A stretch of DNA of 64,000 nucleotides from CAYVNU01 sp964453265. GTDB taxonomy: Bacteria > Patescibacteriota > Doudnabacteria > UBA920. This document shows, in pieces, positions 8,728 to 16,012 of the stretch (position 1 is its first letter; every line of letters starts with the position of its first letter). The stretch is taken from the NCBI GenBank assembly GCA_964453265.1, contig CAYVNU010000002.1, positions 62,001-126,000 of the forward strand. The letters run 5' to 3'. The position numbers were made by a program, and so were the translations under genes. The notes below the pieces were generated by a model that worked only from the letters and a program-made list of their open reading frames with translations, made no database searches and was not told the origin of the DNA.

Positions 8728-9339
8728 TTATTTTTTCCAACTTCTGTCTTTTGCTTTTCTGTCTACAAACCAGGCGTCTTTGGCGTTAAACCACCAGCCA
8801 TCCGGATGAGTTTTGGCCAAAACTTTCCCCAATTCTTTACCGGTTTTAGTCTTAAGCCGTTTTTGCGCTATTACAATCCACTGTTTTGCTTTGCTGTTGC
8901 CTTTAATCTCCTCTTCTCTTAACGTAGACATCCATTCTAATTGGTCGGCATCTTTTACTAATTTCGCCTCTAAACTAATTTTTAATTGCTCTTCTTTAAA
9001 TAAAGCTAAAATTTCCTCACCAAAAGGCAAATTCTTTGCAATATCTTTTACTGCTTCGTCTTCCGCCAAACGGCCATACCTTTGGTGCACATAATTATGA
9101 TCTGAGGTTCTACCTTCGCCAATATCATGGAAAAGTGCCATTAGCACTGTCTTACCTACGTTAGCTTTTTTCTCCATTTTTGCCAACACATAGGCAATCA
9201 TAGCTGTATGAAATAAATGTTCAGCTACAGACTGACTGCCACTGCCTAAAAACCATAAACCAGACCTGGGAGTCTTACTGTGAATTCCGGTTTCATAAAC
9301 AAAACCGGCCAGCTGTTTGTAAATATTAGTTTTTTTCAT
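8728..9339 (-). CDS. HD-domain hydrolase (YfbR/HDDC2-like nucleotidase)
   Basis: HD-superfamily metal-dependent phosphohydrolase, most like 5'-deoxynucleotidases of the YfbR group. The 203 residues contain the metal set H41 (VAEHLFHTA), H71-D72 (FHDIGEG), H81 (TSDHNY) and a late Asp in VKDADQLEWM at about 128-137. The N-terminal LAGFVYETGIHSKTPRSGL is like that of nucleotidase members. It lies 9 bases downstream of secA. A role in dNMP turnover is the best guess. Confidence 0.85.
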   Translation of the reverse strand: MKKTNIYKQLAGFVYETGIHSKTPRSGLWFLGSGSQSVAEHLFHTAMIAYVLAKMEKKANVGKTVLMALFHDIGEGRTSDHNYVHQRYGRLAEDEAVKDIAKNLPFGEEILALFKEEQLKISLEAKLVKDADQLEWMSTLREEEIKGNSKAKQWIVIAQKRLKTKTGKELGKVLAKTHPDGWWFNAKDAWFVDRKAKDRSWKK

Positions 9340-9348
9340 AAAAATATT

Positions 9349-12108
9349 TTATGATTTTTTATGATACGGCGCGTTTACCATTCCGCACTTTTTATACTTA
9401 TACACTTTGCCGGTTTCGGGGTTAATTGCTCCGCAAGGGCAAGGGTCGTTGCGGCCTACATTTTCTGTTTTTACGCCTTCGGATGAATTATAATTTGAAG
9501 ATAATAAGGGACTTTCAGTTTTATTGGTAACTAAATTGCTCGGAACAGAAGTTTGCTGATTTGCTGATAAATTGGGCTGAACATTAATATGAAAAATGGT
9601 ATAAACCATTTGCTTGTTCATTTCTTTTATTAAGTTTTGAAACATAATAAAACCCTCTTTTTTGTACTCAACCAACGGGTCTCTTTGACCATAGCCTCTT
9701 AAGCGCACAGAGTCCCTTAAATGATCCATGGTATCTAAATGCTCCATCCATAAAGTATCCATAGCCTGCAAAGCTACAAAACGCATGGCTCCGTCAAACA
9801 CTTCCTCTCCCATTTCTTTTTCTTTTTCCTCAAAAAGTTTTACCGCTTTTTGGCTCAGCGCGTCAACAACGGCAAATTCTTTATTTGCAGCGTTTTGAGC
9901 TGCGGTTTTTATTTCATTTGCCAAAGCTGTGTCAACAGGAATAATTGCGCCAATTGTTTTAATTAAGCTATCCCAATCTTCTTTAGTATTACCGTTTTCA
10001 TCGAGAGTGTTTAAATTTTGAGTTGCTAGTTCCGAAAATTCATTCTTTATTAACTCCAAAAACTCTTCTTTCAATGTTTTACTATCTTCCAGTTTTTCCT
10101 TTGGATAGCCGGGCAAAAAACGCCTGCGGATTTTGTAAATTATATTGCGCTGATGGTTTAATACGTCATCAAATTCCAAAACGTGCTTGCGAGTGTCAAA
10201 GTTAAGGCCTTCAATTTTCTTTTGCGCAGATTCAATCGAGCGAGAGACCATTTTGGCCTCTATTGGCTGCTCGTCGGGAAGACCCAAAGAAGTCATAAGA
10301 CTTTTCATCCGCTCACCACCAAAAAGACGCATAAGGTCATCTTCCATGGAAACAAAGAACTGCGAAGAACCCGGGTCGCCTTGGCGTCCGGATCTACCTC
10401 TTAATTGATTGTCAATTCTGCGAGATTCATGGCGCTCCGTGCCTAAAATATGCAACCCACCGGCCTTTTTGACCGCTTCTGCCTCTTCAGGGTTAACCGG
10501 ATTACCACCAAGCAAAATGTCCACACCACGGCCGGCAATATTTGTAGCTAAAGTTACTGAACCAAAACGCCCGGCCTGAGAAATAATATGCGCTTCACGT
10601 TCATGATTTTTGGCATTTAAAATTTCAAATTGCACACCTTCCTTTTTTAAAACTTCCGCCAACATTTCATTTTTCGCAATACTAACAGTACCGATTAACA
10701 CCGGTTGGCCTTTTTTATTTCTCTCTTTAACTTCTTGAGCAATGGACTTAAATTTTGCTTCTTCAGTTTTATAAACTACATCGGGCAAATCTTGCCTAAC
10801 CATAGTTCTGTTAGTCGGAATCTGTTCAATAGTCAGCCTATAAATTTTAAAGAATTCCTCTTCTTCAGTTTTCGCCGTGCCGGTCATGCCGGATAAAAAC
10901 CAATACAGTCTAAACAAATTCTGAAAAGTAATAGTGGCTAAGGTTTTACTTTCTTGTTGAATTTTTACATTTTCTTTCGCCTCAATTGCCTGATGAAGTC
11001 CTTCGCTATATCTACGGCCAAACATAAGCCTGCCAGTAAATTCGTCGACAATAATAATTTCTCCTTCACGGACAACATAATCACGGTCAACTTTAAACAA
11101 AGTTCTTGCTCTTAAAGCCTGCTCAATATGATGAATGGTAGTTACGCCTTTACTGGTGTCGTAAATATTCGGAACTTTTAAAATGCCTTCTATTTTATTT
11201 ATACCCGCATCGGTTAAACTGGCGGCTTTATGTTTTTCGTCTACTGTGTAGTCTAGTTTTTCATCTAAACGGTCGATAATTTTAGCGTATTCATAATATT
11301 TACTGGTCGGCTCAGTGTCGGGCGTACTAATAATTAAAGGCGTCCTGGCTTCATCTATTAAAATTGAGTCAACTTCGTCGACAATTGCAAAAAATAAATC
11401 ACGCTGAGTCATTTGGCTAAAATGCTGAACCATGTTGTCGCGCAAATAATCAAAACCAAATTCATTGTTAGTTCCGTAAGTTATATCGGCCGCGTAAGCT
11501 TCTTTTCTGGTAATAGGTCTCATGTGCTTAACGTCTAAAACAAGTCCTTGAGTTTCGCCTTCCAACTTTTTTACTTCTTCGTCTTCCGGCTTATATTCCG
11601 GGTCATACAAAAAACTCGCTTCATGCTGAATGGAGGCAACGCTTAAGCCTAAAAATTTAAACAAAGGACCAATTAAAGAAGCTTGCCAGCGGGCTAAATA
11701 ATCGTTAACGGTAACTAAATGTGCGCCCTTGCCTGCAAGTGCATATAAAACCAAAGGCAAAGTAGCGGTTAAAGTCTTGCCTTCACCGGTTTTCATTTCT
11801 GAAATTTTGTTGTCTGAAAGCGCGAGTCCGCCGACAATTTGCACGTCGTAATGAGTTTGCCCCAAAGTTCTTTTACTAGCTTCTCTTACCAATGCAAAAA
11901 CTCTGGTTCTTACTTCCAGAATTTTTTCTTTTATTTCTTCTTTGGTCTGCAGCTTAGAAAATTCCTGCTTAAAATTTGCTATTTCAGCCTGGATTTGTTC
12001 TTGAGTTAAACCCGCGATTTCTTCTTTAAAACTATTAACTTCTAAAAGTTCGGTTTTATAGCTATCCAATGCGCTTTTTTCACCGAATAATTTGTTTAAA
12101 AATGACAT
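9349..12108 (-). CDS. secA: Preprotein translocase ATPase SecA
   Basis: Motor ATPase that drives preproteins through SecYEG. The 919 residues contain Walker A MKTGEGKT at 105-112, DEVDSILIDEARTPLI at about 240-255, the helicase motif TNIAGRGVDILLGGNP, and GTERHESRRIDNQLRGRSG. The C-terminal zinc tail is present as NDPCPCG...YKYKKCG, with a short insertion between the Cys pairs and Gly where the fourth ligand usually sits; a His five residues before the end might substitute. It is the first gene of a minus-strand run reaching secDF, so export functions cluster here. Confidence 0.98.
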   Translation of the reverse strand: MSFLNKLFGEKSALDSYKTELLEVNSFKEEIAGLTQEQIQAEIANFKQEFSKLQTKEEIKEKILEVRTRVFALVREASKRTLGQTHYDVQIVGGLALSDNKISEMKTGEGKTLTATLPLVLYALAGKGAHLVTVNDYLARWQASLIGPLFKFLGLSVASIQHEASFLYDPEYKPEDEEVKKLEGETQGLVLDVKHMRPITRKEAYAADITYGTNNEFGFDYLRDNMVQHFSQMTQRDLFFAIVDEVDSILIDEARTPLIISTPDTEPTSKYYEYAKIIDRLDEKLDYTVDEKHKAASLTDAGINKIEGILKVPNIYDTSKGVTTIHHIEQALRARTLFKVDRDYVVREGEIIIVDEFTGRLMFGRRYSEGLHQAIEAKENVKIQQESKTLATITFQNLFRLYWFLSGMTGTAKTEEEEFFKIYRLTIEQIPTNRTMVRQDLPDVVYKTEEAKFKSIAQEVKERNKKGQPVLIGTVSIAKNEMLAEVLKKEGVQFEILNAKNHEREAHIISQAGRFGSVTLATNIAGRGVDILLGGNPVNPEEAEAVKKAGGLHILGTERHESRRIDNQLRGRSGRQGDPGSSQFFVSMEDDLMRLFGGERMKSLMTSLGLPDEQPIEAKMVSRSIESAQKKIEGLNFDTRKHVLEFDDVLNHQRNIIYKIRRRFLPGYPKEKLEDSKTLKEEFLELIKNEFSELATQNLNTLDENGNTKEDWDSLIKTIGAIIPVDTALANEIKTAAQNAANKEFAVVDALSQKAVKLFEEKEKEMGEEVFDGAMRFVALQAMDTLWMEHLDTMDHLRDSVRLRGYGQRDPLVEYKKEGFIMFQNLIKEMNKQMVYTIFHINVQPNLSANQQTSVPSNLVTNKTESPLLSSNYNSSEGVKTENVGRNDPCPCGAINPETGKVYKYKKCGMVNAPYHKKS

Positions 12109-12198
12109 AAATATAGCTGTTTATTACCTAAAGAGTATATCATTATTACCGGCATTTGAAAACCCTTAAATTTAAGCTTGTTACTAATAATACTACAA

Positions 12199-12475
12199 GG
12201 CCGGCCATCATGATTTTGATGGCCGGCTGGGTTTTTTCCCGAAAAGTTTTTCAAACTTTTCGGGGCTCATCTCCTCAACCTTTCTGCCGGACATCCCGGC
12301 AAAAAATGAAGAGATTTCATAGCACACCCTCAAGGTGTGCTCGGAGCTCCACTCAAACGAGTGGAGCTGATATGTTTTTCCCATACCGCCTCCTCGCAGG
12401 CAAGCCCAGCGCGCTTGTAATTCCCGCTATGTGATTTTGCGCTGGCGATTAGTTACAAAAATAACCAATCGCCAA
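12199..12475 (-). ncRNA. Six-hairpin structured RNA locus (novel candidate)
   Basis: Read on the minus strand, this stretch can fold into six consecutive hairpins with tiny loops. From 5' to 3' the arms lie at 12473-12462/12455-12444 (12 bp, one G-U), 12368-12359/12354-12345 (10 bp), 12341-12334/12328-12321 (8 bp), 12301-12296/12290-12285 (6 bp), 12264-12253/12249-12238 (12 bp) and 12227-12217/12210-12200 (11 bp). The one imperfect pair is G-U in minus-strand RNA but A-C on the other strand, so the minus strand is probably the functional one. A further stem CCAGCGC/GCGCTGG lies in the leader. No known RNA family was recognised (not tmRNA, SRP RNA or RNase P). Confidence 0.6.
12208..12384 (-). 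CDS. 58-residue ORF embedded in the hairpin array
   Basis: The start ATG at 12384 is preceded by a strong Shine-Dalgarno sequence (GAGGAGGCGGT). The product begins MGKTYQLHSFEWSSEH and ends MSPEKFEKLFGKKPSRPSKS; it is basic, soluble and without a signal peptide. All five downstream hairpins lie inside or just past the frame, and the last contains the TGA stop. The strong SD and a helix-forming C-terminus favour translation; the dense structure favours a functional RNA; both may be true. I do not recognise the protein. Confidence 0.5.
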   Translation of the reverse strand: MGKTYQLHSFEWSSEHTLRVCYEISSFFAGMSGRKVEEMSPEKFEKLFGKKPSRPSKS

Positions 12476-12510
12476 TTCAAATTTAGAGTCCTTTTGCACT
12501 AGCGTACTAG

Positions 12511-12580
12511 CCTGCCCGCCGACTCGTCCGACAAAGTCCGCCTCAGGCGGACGAAGTTGGAAGCTTTAGTGAAGGAGGGT
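12511..12580 (-). repeat. Dispersed palindromic repeat, copy of the murB-insert family
   Basis: Contains the palindrome TCCGCC-TCA-GGCGGA (12537-12551) and, on the minus strand, CCTCCTTCACTAAAGCTTC (12578-12560). The latter matches 17 of 19 bases of a sequence inserted inside murB at 15275-15293. Confidence 0.65.
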
Positions 12581-12653
12581 ACGGTGATACACGGAAATAT
12601 TTAAGGGAAACCTCTTCTTAATCAACTATTTAAATAACTAACTAAGAAAGGGT

Positions 12654-12674
12654 GGCAGGTTTTTTAGGCCTGCC
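12654..12674 (-). terminator. Hairpin downstream of the 12698-13093 gene
   Basis: GGCAGG and CCTGCC form a 6-bp stem around a 9-nt loop, about 24 bases past the stop codon. The tail is only moderately T-rich, so termination strength is uncertain. Confidence 0.5.
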
Positions 12675-12697
12675 AAAATTGTTGATTTCAAAACTCA

Positions 12698-13093
12698 CTA
12701 CTTCTCAAAAATTTTTTTCTGCAGGGAATTTATTAGACAAAAACGACTCTTTTGATTCTTGGACGTAATGATTTCCCCTTTACGCTCAGCCTTATAGAAG
12801 GCCTTTAAAACACCCAGTAGTTGTTTTGTCCAAAGCATTTTTTTGTACCCCTGAACTACAAAGGCTTCTAATTCCCTAGAGTATCTATTTTGAGAGGCAA
12901 TTTCTGCCAGTAAATCTTCTTGAGTAATTTTTGCCATCAACAGCTCTCTAGCCTCTCGTTTTCGATCATTGGTTTCTATGACAACATATGTTTTCCCAGT
13001 CAAACTGCTCAGAGTTTTGAGCAATACAGCAATCTTTTGTTCCCGACGAGTAACAACTGAGTTATGGACAACTCCTTTTTGTTGAAAAACCAT
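12698..13093 (-). CDS. Hypothetical basic helical protein with structured leader
   Basis: 131 residues from the ATG at 13093, which has an AGAGGG ribosome binding site 5 bases upstream; an in-frame ATG at 13144 would add 17 residues (MQAVRALGYSLARKEGS). The later start is preferred because the preceding 65 bases align with the non-coding leader of the 12208-12384 ORF, including the CCAGCGC...GCGCT stem. The protein is Lys/Arg-rich and helical (REQKIAVLLKTLSSLTG, AFVVQGYKKMLWTKQLL) with no signal peptide. I do not recognise the family. It lies downstream of the Trp attenuator at 13309-13440 and could be its target. Confidence 0.6.
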   Translation of the reverse strand: MVFQQKGVVHNSVVTRREQKIAVLLKTLSSLTGKTYVVIETNDRKREARELLMAKITQEDLLAEIASQNRYSRELEAFVVQGYKKMLWTKQLLGVLKAFYKAERKGEIITSKNQKSRFCLINSLQKKIFEK

Positions 13094-13169
13094 TGAACCC
13101 TCTTTCCTTGCAAGCGAGTACCCTAGCGCTCTTACCGCCTGCATTGTAGTTTTGCGCTGGTGACCAGGC

Positions 13170-13302
13170 TGTCATTCCAAACGTGGTGAGAAATCCCTTA
13201 TAATTTAACGTTCGATCATTGTTAGATAATCAAAAGTTAAGGGATCCCTCCGCTCCTCGCCAATTTTATTTCATTAAAATTGGCTCGTCGGTCGGGATGA
13301 CA
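13170..13302. repeat. Long nested palindromic repeat between attenuator and hypothetical gene
   Basis: Outer arms TGTCATTCC (13170-13178) and GGGATGACA (13294-13302), middle arms ATCCCTTA and TAAGGGAT, and an inner hairpin CCAATTTTA/TAAAATTGG form a nested structure. The segment AAGGGATCCCTCC...CGGGATG recurs inside murB (15263-15322). Confidence 0.7.
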
Positions 13303-13308
13303 AAACTC

Positions 13309-13345
13309 ATCAAAACAAAACCACCTTCCGCAAAGAAAGGTGGTT
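13309..13345 (-). terminator. Attenuator terminator of the Trp-leader transcript
   Basis: On the minus strand AACCACCTTTC/GGAAGGTGGTT form an 11-bp stem (one G-U) with loop TTTGC, followed by TTGTTTTG. Its 5' arm can instead pair with the leader segment CCTTC-TTT-CGCAAAG (12 bp with a 3-nt bulge), giving mutually exclusive antiterminator and terminator forms. Confidence 0.7.
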
Positions 13346-13365
13346 AGGAAAGTTTTGTAACAATG

Positions 13366-13440
13366 CTAAACCCCAGACTTTGCGAAAGAAGGCAAAGTCC
13401 ACCAAGCTGATACTGTATATTTTATAACTGCTTTACTCAT
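13366..13440 (-). CDS. Putative Trp leader peptide (24 codons)
   Basis: The ATG at 13440 lies 6 bases after a near-consensus -10 box, so the mRNA is probably leaderless. The peptide starts MSKAVIKYTVSAWW and ends in SGV. Codons 13-14 are tandem Trp (TGG TGG), directly before a hairpin arm (GACTTTGC...GCAAAGTC), then an antiterminator/terminator pair. This matches the layout of classical trp attenuators, where ribosome stalling at Trp codons prevents termination. No tryptophan biosynthesis gene follows in this window; the next ORF downstream is the unknown gene at 12698-13093. Confidence 0.6.
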   Translation of the reverse strand: MSKAVIKYTVSAWWTLPSFAKSGV

Positions 13441-13446
13441 AAAAAT

Positions 13447-13475
13447 ATGATAAACCATCGACTGGCCTATGTCAA
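13447..13475 (-). promoter_or_regulatory. Promoter of the Trp-leader transcript
   Basis: TTGACA (13475-13470), 17-bp spacer, TATCAT (13452-13447). The predicted transcript start coincides with the leader-peptide ATG. Confidence 0.8.
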
Positions 13476-13476
13476 T

Positions 13477-13492
13477 AGCGTACTAGTACGCT
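13477..13492. promoter_or_regulatory. Perfect 16-bp palindrome with trp-operator-like CTAG core
   Basis: AGCGTACTAGTACGCT lies 1 base upstream of the -35 box of the Trp-leader promoter and about 100 bases from the divergent trpR-like gene. Its GTACTAGTAC core resembles the half-sites of the E. coli Trp repressor operator. It is a candidate site for the YerC/TrpR-like protein; this is inference. Confidence 0.55.
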
Positions 13493-13595
13493 GAAACACA
13501 TAAATAATTAAGTTTATTTGAATTATCCACATCTTTATTTACAAAATCTTTTACTAATGTTACCGTACAAGTAACTCTACTAATAACAAATATTT

Positions 13596-13886
13596 ATGAA
13601 ATACAAGCATGAGTACGGTGTAGAATTAGAAAAGTTAATAGAAAAAATAGGTCAAACCAAAGACAATAAACTAATGCGTGAGTTTTTGTTTGATTTACTC
13701 TCCCCTGCTGAGTACCGAGAAGTGGCTGTTAGATGGCAAATTGTCAAAATGCTTAACAAAAACATTCCACACCGGGAAATATCTAAAACACTAAAAGTTG
13801 GTTTAGCTACAATAAACCGAGGCGCGAGAGAATTGGTCAATAAAAAAGGCGGCTTTAAAACTGTATTAAATAAATTTTTTAAATAA
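13596..13886 (+). CDS. yerC: TrpR-like regulator of the YerC/YecD family
   Basis: 96 residues, the normal size for the family, all helical. SPAEYREVAVRWQIVKML aligns with the TrpR region around Arg54, and VGLATINRGA aligns with the TrpR recognition-helix sequence GIATITRGS. Of the residues that hold L-tryptophan in E. coli TrpR, the Arg54, Arg84 and Gly85 equivalents are kept, Thr44 is Ser, and Ser88 is replaced by Glu, so Trp binding is possible but not assured. It is transcribed away from the Trp-leader locus, with the CTAG palindrome between them. A short inverted repeat GTTAC...GTAAC (13559-13575) precedes it. Confidence 0.9.
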   Translation: MKYKHEYGVELEKLIEKIGQTKDNKLMREFLFDLLSPAEYREVAVRWQIVKMLNKNIPHREISKTLKVGLATINRGARELVNKKGGFKTVLNKFFK

Positions 13887-13909
13887 GCTGTAAAAAATCT
13901 TATCAAAAA

Positions 13910-13936
13910 TTAAACCCTGTTTTATACAGGGTTTAA
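13910..13936. terminator. Bidirectional terminator between yerC and hpf
   Basis: An 11-bp stem TTAAACCCTGT/ACAGGGTTTAA with loop TTTAT separates two convergent genes. Confidence 0.85.
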
Positions 13937-13942
13937 CTTATT

Positions 13943-14260
13943 TTATATTTTCTGTCTGCGTCTTCTAAGGCTAACTTGCTTGTCTTTCTCTTTAGCCAAT
14001 TGTTCTTTTATTTTAGGCAAAACTAAGTCTAAAGCTGCGTAAAAATCTATACCTAAACTATCTGCGTAATAACCCGCCGGCTGAATATCTATTTCCGCCC
14101 TGTGTACCATGCCTTTGTTATGTTTTTTTAAAACTTCCAGCTCTACTCGAATTTTGTGTTCAGGTTTAATAAACTTAGAAATTGATTCTAGCTTATTTTC
14201 AATAACTTCCCTTATTGCCGGGGTAATGGTGGTGTTAGTTGCTTTGATGTTTATATTCAT
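13943..14260 (-). CDS. hpf: Ribosome hibernation promoting factor (short HPF / RaiA family)
   Basis: Binds the 30S decoding centre and silences ribosomes under stress. From the ATG at 14260 the product has 105 residues and begins MNINIKATNTTITPAIRE, as expected for the family; an upstream in-frame ATG at 14284 would add eight unconserved residues. HRAEIDIQPAGYYADSLGIDF and the basic C-terminus KQVSLRRRRQKI fit the beta-alpha-beta fold. The long-form dimerisation domain is absent. Confidence 0.92.
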   Translation of the reverse strand: MNINIKATNTTITPAIREVIENKLESISKFIKPEHKIRVELEVLKKHNKGMVHRAEIDIQPAGYYADSLGIDFYAALDLVLPKIKEQLAKEKDKQVSLRRRRQKI

Positions 14261-14360
14261 AGAATGATTGACATAATTGAACAAGAATGACCATAAATGA
14301 CATGATTAAATCTTGCTTAATCCTTAATTCTTTTAAATCTTGCTTTATACAGCTATTATA

Positions 14361-15575
14361 TCACACTAATTCTTTTAAATCAGAGTCAGAAAAACCTATT
14401 AATTCCGGCTCAATGTGGATATTTATCCCGAGCTTTTCTAGGGCGGTTTTTTTAACTTGCTTAGCCAGATTTAAGACATCGCTTGCGGTAGCTTTGCCGG
14501 TTTGGTTAATTATAACCAAAGGTTGATTTTTATTAATAGCCGCCCCACCGAAAGCAAAATCTTTCAATCCGCAAATATCAAGCAAAAATGCAGTTGGTAC
14601 TTTTACGCTATTGGCGTCAGTAAATTTTTTCTGTTCAAGTTTTTCAGCAGTTTCTTGGCCAAATTCTTTTTGCAACCTATTTTTTAAAATTAAAAATTCT
14701 TCTTGATTTAAAATTAAATTTTTAAAAAATGAGCCGGCGTTACCTTTTTTAGCTTCTGTGGGAAACGGAAATTTTTTATTTCTTATTTCTATAATTGCCT
14801 GACGAATTTCTAACAGGCTTGGCTTTATATTGGCAAATTTTTGAGCTAAATCTCGGTAATTTAAAATCGGCAGAGGGTTTTTTGAAAGTTTAAAGACAAT
14901 TTCAAAAATAATATACCTGCCTTTTTCAGTGCTATTAAATATGCTCTTTCGATACGAAAATCCGCAATCTGTTTTATTTAGACTTAATATTTGATGGGTT
15001 TGTTTGTCAAAAACCGTTACAGATTCTATGAGATTTTTAGCTTCCTGTCCGTAAGCCCCGACATTTTGCACGGCAATAGCACCTGTGCTCCCGGGAATAT
15101 GCGATAAATTTTCCATTCCCCACCAATTATTTTTTACCGCAAAATCAACCACACTGTCCCAATTTTCACCTGAAGCCACTTTAAGAAAAATAAAATTTTT
15201 ATCCGATCCGAGTCCGCCAATTGGCGGAGAGGAATCGATTTTTTGTACATGCTGATTTATATTAAGGGATCCCTCCTCCTTCGTTAAAGCTTCGGCGGAC
15301 AAGTCGGCCGCACTCGGGATGGTTAAAACATGAAAACTTTCGATTACTTCAATCCCCTTATTTACAACCCTAATAACCAACCCGCTAAATCCACTGTCAG
15401 CTATTAATAAATTACTACCCCCGCCCAAAATAAACACGGGTAAGTTTTTTGCTTGAGCAAATTCAAAAGCCGTTAAAGCATCAAACTGGTCTTTAACCTC
15501 GCAAAAATATTTGGCCGGCCCGCCTATTTTAAAAGTGGTGTAAGGTGCTAATTGTATATTTTCTAAAACTTTCAT
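14361..15575 (-). CDS. murB: UDP-N-acetylenolpyruvoylglucosamine reductase MurB with repeat insertion
   Basis: FAD/NADPH enzyme completing UDP-N-acetylmuramate synthesis. FAD-binding motifs are TTFKIGGPAKYF (13-24), LGGGSNLLIAD (50-60) and PGSTGAIAVQNVGAYGQE; the catalytic region GNAGSFFKN is present. At 404 residues it is about 50 longer than expected. Residues 79-127 interrupt the normal join between GIEVI and FLKVASGENWD, and their DNA (15195-15341) is a dispersed palindromic repeat read in frame. The insertion lies on a surface connection of the FAD domain, so activity may survive. The gene diverges from the TPR gene at 15616. Confidence 0.95.
   Translation of the reverse strand: MKVLENIQLAPYTTFKIGGPAKYFCEVKDQFDALTAFEFAQAKNLPVFILGGGSNLLIADSGFSGLVIRVVNKGIEVIESFHVLTIPSAADLSAEALTKEEGSLNINQHVQKIDSSPPIGGLGSDKNFIFLKVASGENWDSVVDFAVKNNWWGMENLSHIPGSTGAIAVQNVGAYGQEAKNLIESVTVFDKQTHQILSLNKTDCGFSYRKSIFNSTEKGRYIIFEIVFKLSKNPLPILNYRDLAQKFANIKPSLLEIRQAIIEIRNKKFPFPTEAKKGNAGSFFKNLILNQEEFLILKNRLQKEFGQETAEKLEQKKFTDANSVKVPTAFLLDICGLKDFAFGGAAINKNQPLVIINQTGKATASDVLNLAKQVKKTALEKLGINIHIEPELIGFSDSDLKELV
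15195..15341 (-). repeat. In-frame palindromic repeat insertion within murB
   Basis: Contains the perfect palindrome TCCGCCAATTGGCGGA (15213-15228) and the element from AAGGGATCCCTCC to CGGGATGG (15263-15322), related to repeats at 12511-12580 and 13170-13302. It adds about 49 residues with no stop codon and no frame change. Confidence 0.8.
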
Positions 15576-15615
15576 TATATGGTAGAATCTTTAAATAAAT
15601 ATTTAATATAATTTT

Positions 15616-16008
15616 ATGCCAAACAACCAACAAGATATAAACCAGCAAGTAGCCGAAGCGCGAGAACATTTTAACGCCGGGCTAAACTTTACTAACCAAG
15701 GTAATTATACTGAGTCTGTTAAAGAATATGAACAGGCCGCTAAAATTTTCCCTTATTTCTACGAAGCTCTGGATAATGCCGGTTTTGACAGAATGGAACT
15801 GGGAGATATTGAGGGAGCAAAAAAGAATTTTGAAGACTCGTTACAGATTGAAGCTAATAACTATACTGCGTTATGTAAGCTAGGAGAATGCCTCTTAAAA
15901 CTTGGTAATAAAGAAGAAGCTAAAACTTACTTTATGAAAGCGGCAGCAGCAGCCTCTAACCCTGGTGATGCAGAATATGCCGAACTTTCTGCAGCTCAAT
16001 GCGACTAA
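15616..16008 (+). CDS. TPR-repeat protein
   Basis: 130 residues with about three tetratricopeptide repeats: HFNAGLNFTNQGNYTESVKEY, YEALDNAGFDRMELGDIEGAK and YTALCKLGECLLKLGNKEEA. Such repeats form a scaffold for protein contacts. No signal peptide or membrane segment is present, so it is cytoplasmic. A TATAAT-like box directly before the ATG makes the promoter position unclear. The partner is unknown. Confidence 0.85.
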   Translation: MPNNQQDINQQVAEAREHFNAGLNFTNQGNYTESVKEYEQAAKIFPYFYEALDNAGFDRMELGDIEGAKKNFEDSLQIEANNYTALCKLGECLLKLGNKEEAKTYFMKAAAAASNPGDAEYAELSAAQCD

Positions 16009-16012
16009 ATTA

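Larger units (their letters stand above)
12385..12697. other. Gene-free stretch with leader, repeat and hairpins
   Basis: This interval has no supported protein gene. It holds the leader of the hairpin locus (12385-12475), the motif CTAG-CGTA-CTAG at 12499-12510 that shares AGCGTACTAG with the palindrome at 13477, a dispersed repeat (12511-12580) and a hairpin terminator (12654-12674). Confidence 0.6.

Noticed and set aside
10183..10408. Overlapping plus-strand ORFs inside secA
   Set aside because: Antisense to a conserved SecA region, without RBS or family resemblance.
12156..12434. Plus-strand 92-codon ORF over the hairpin array
   Set aside because: It is antisense to the SD-led 58-codon ORF, has no ribosome binding site, and the G-U pair shows that the minus strand is the structured RNA.
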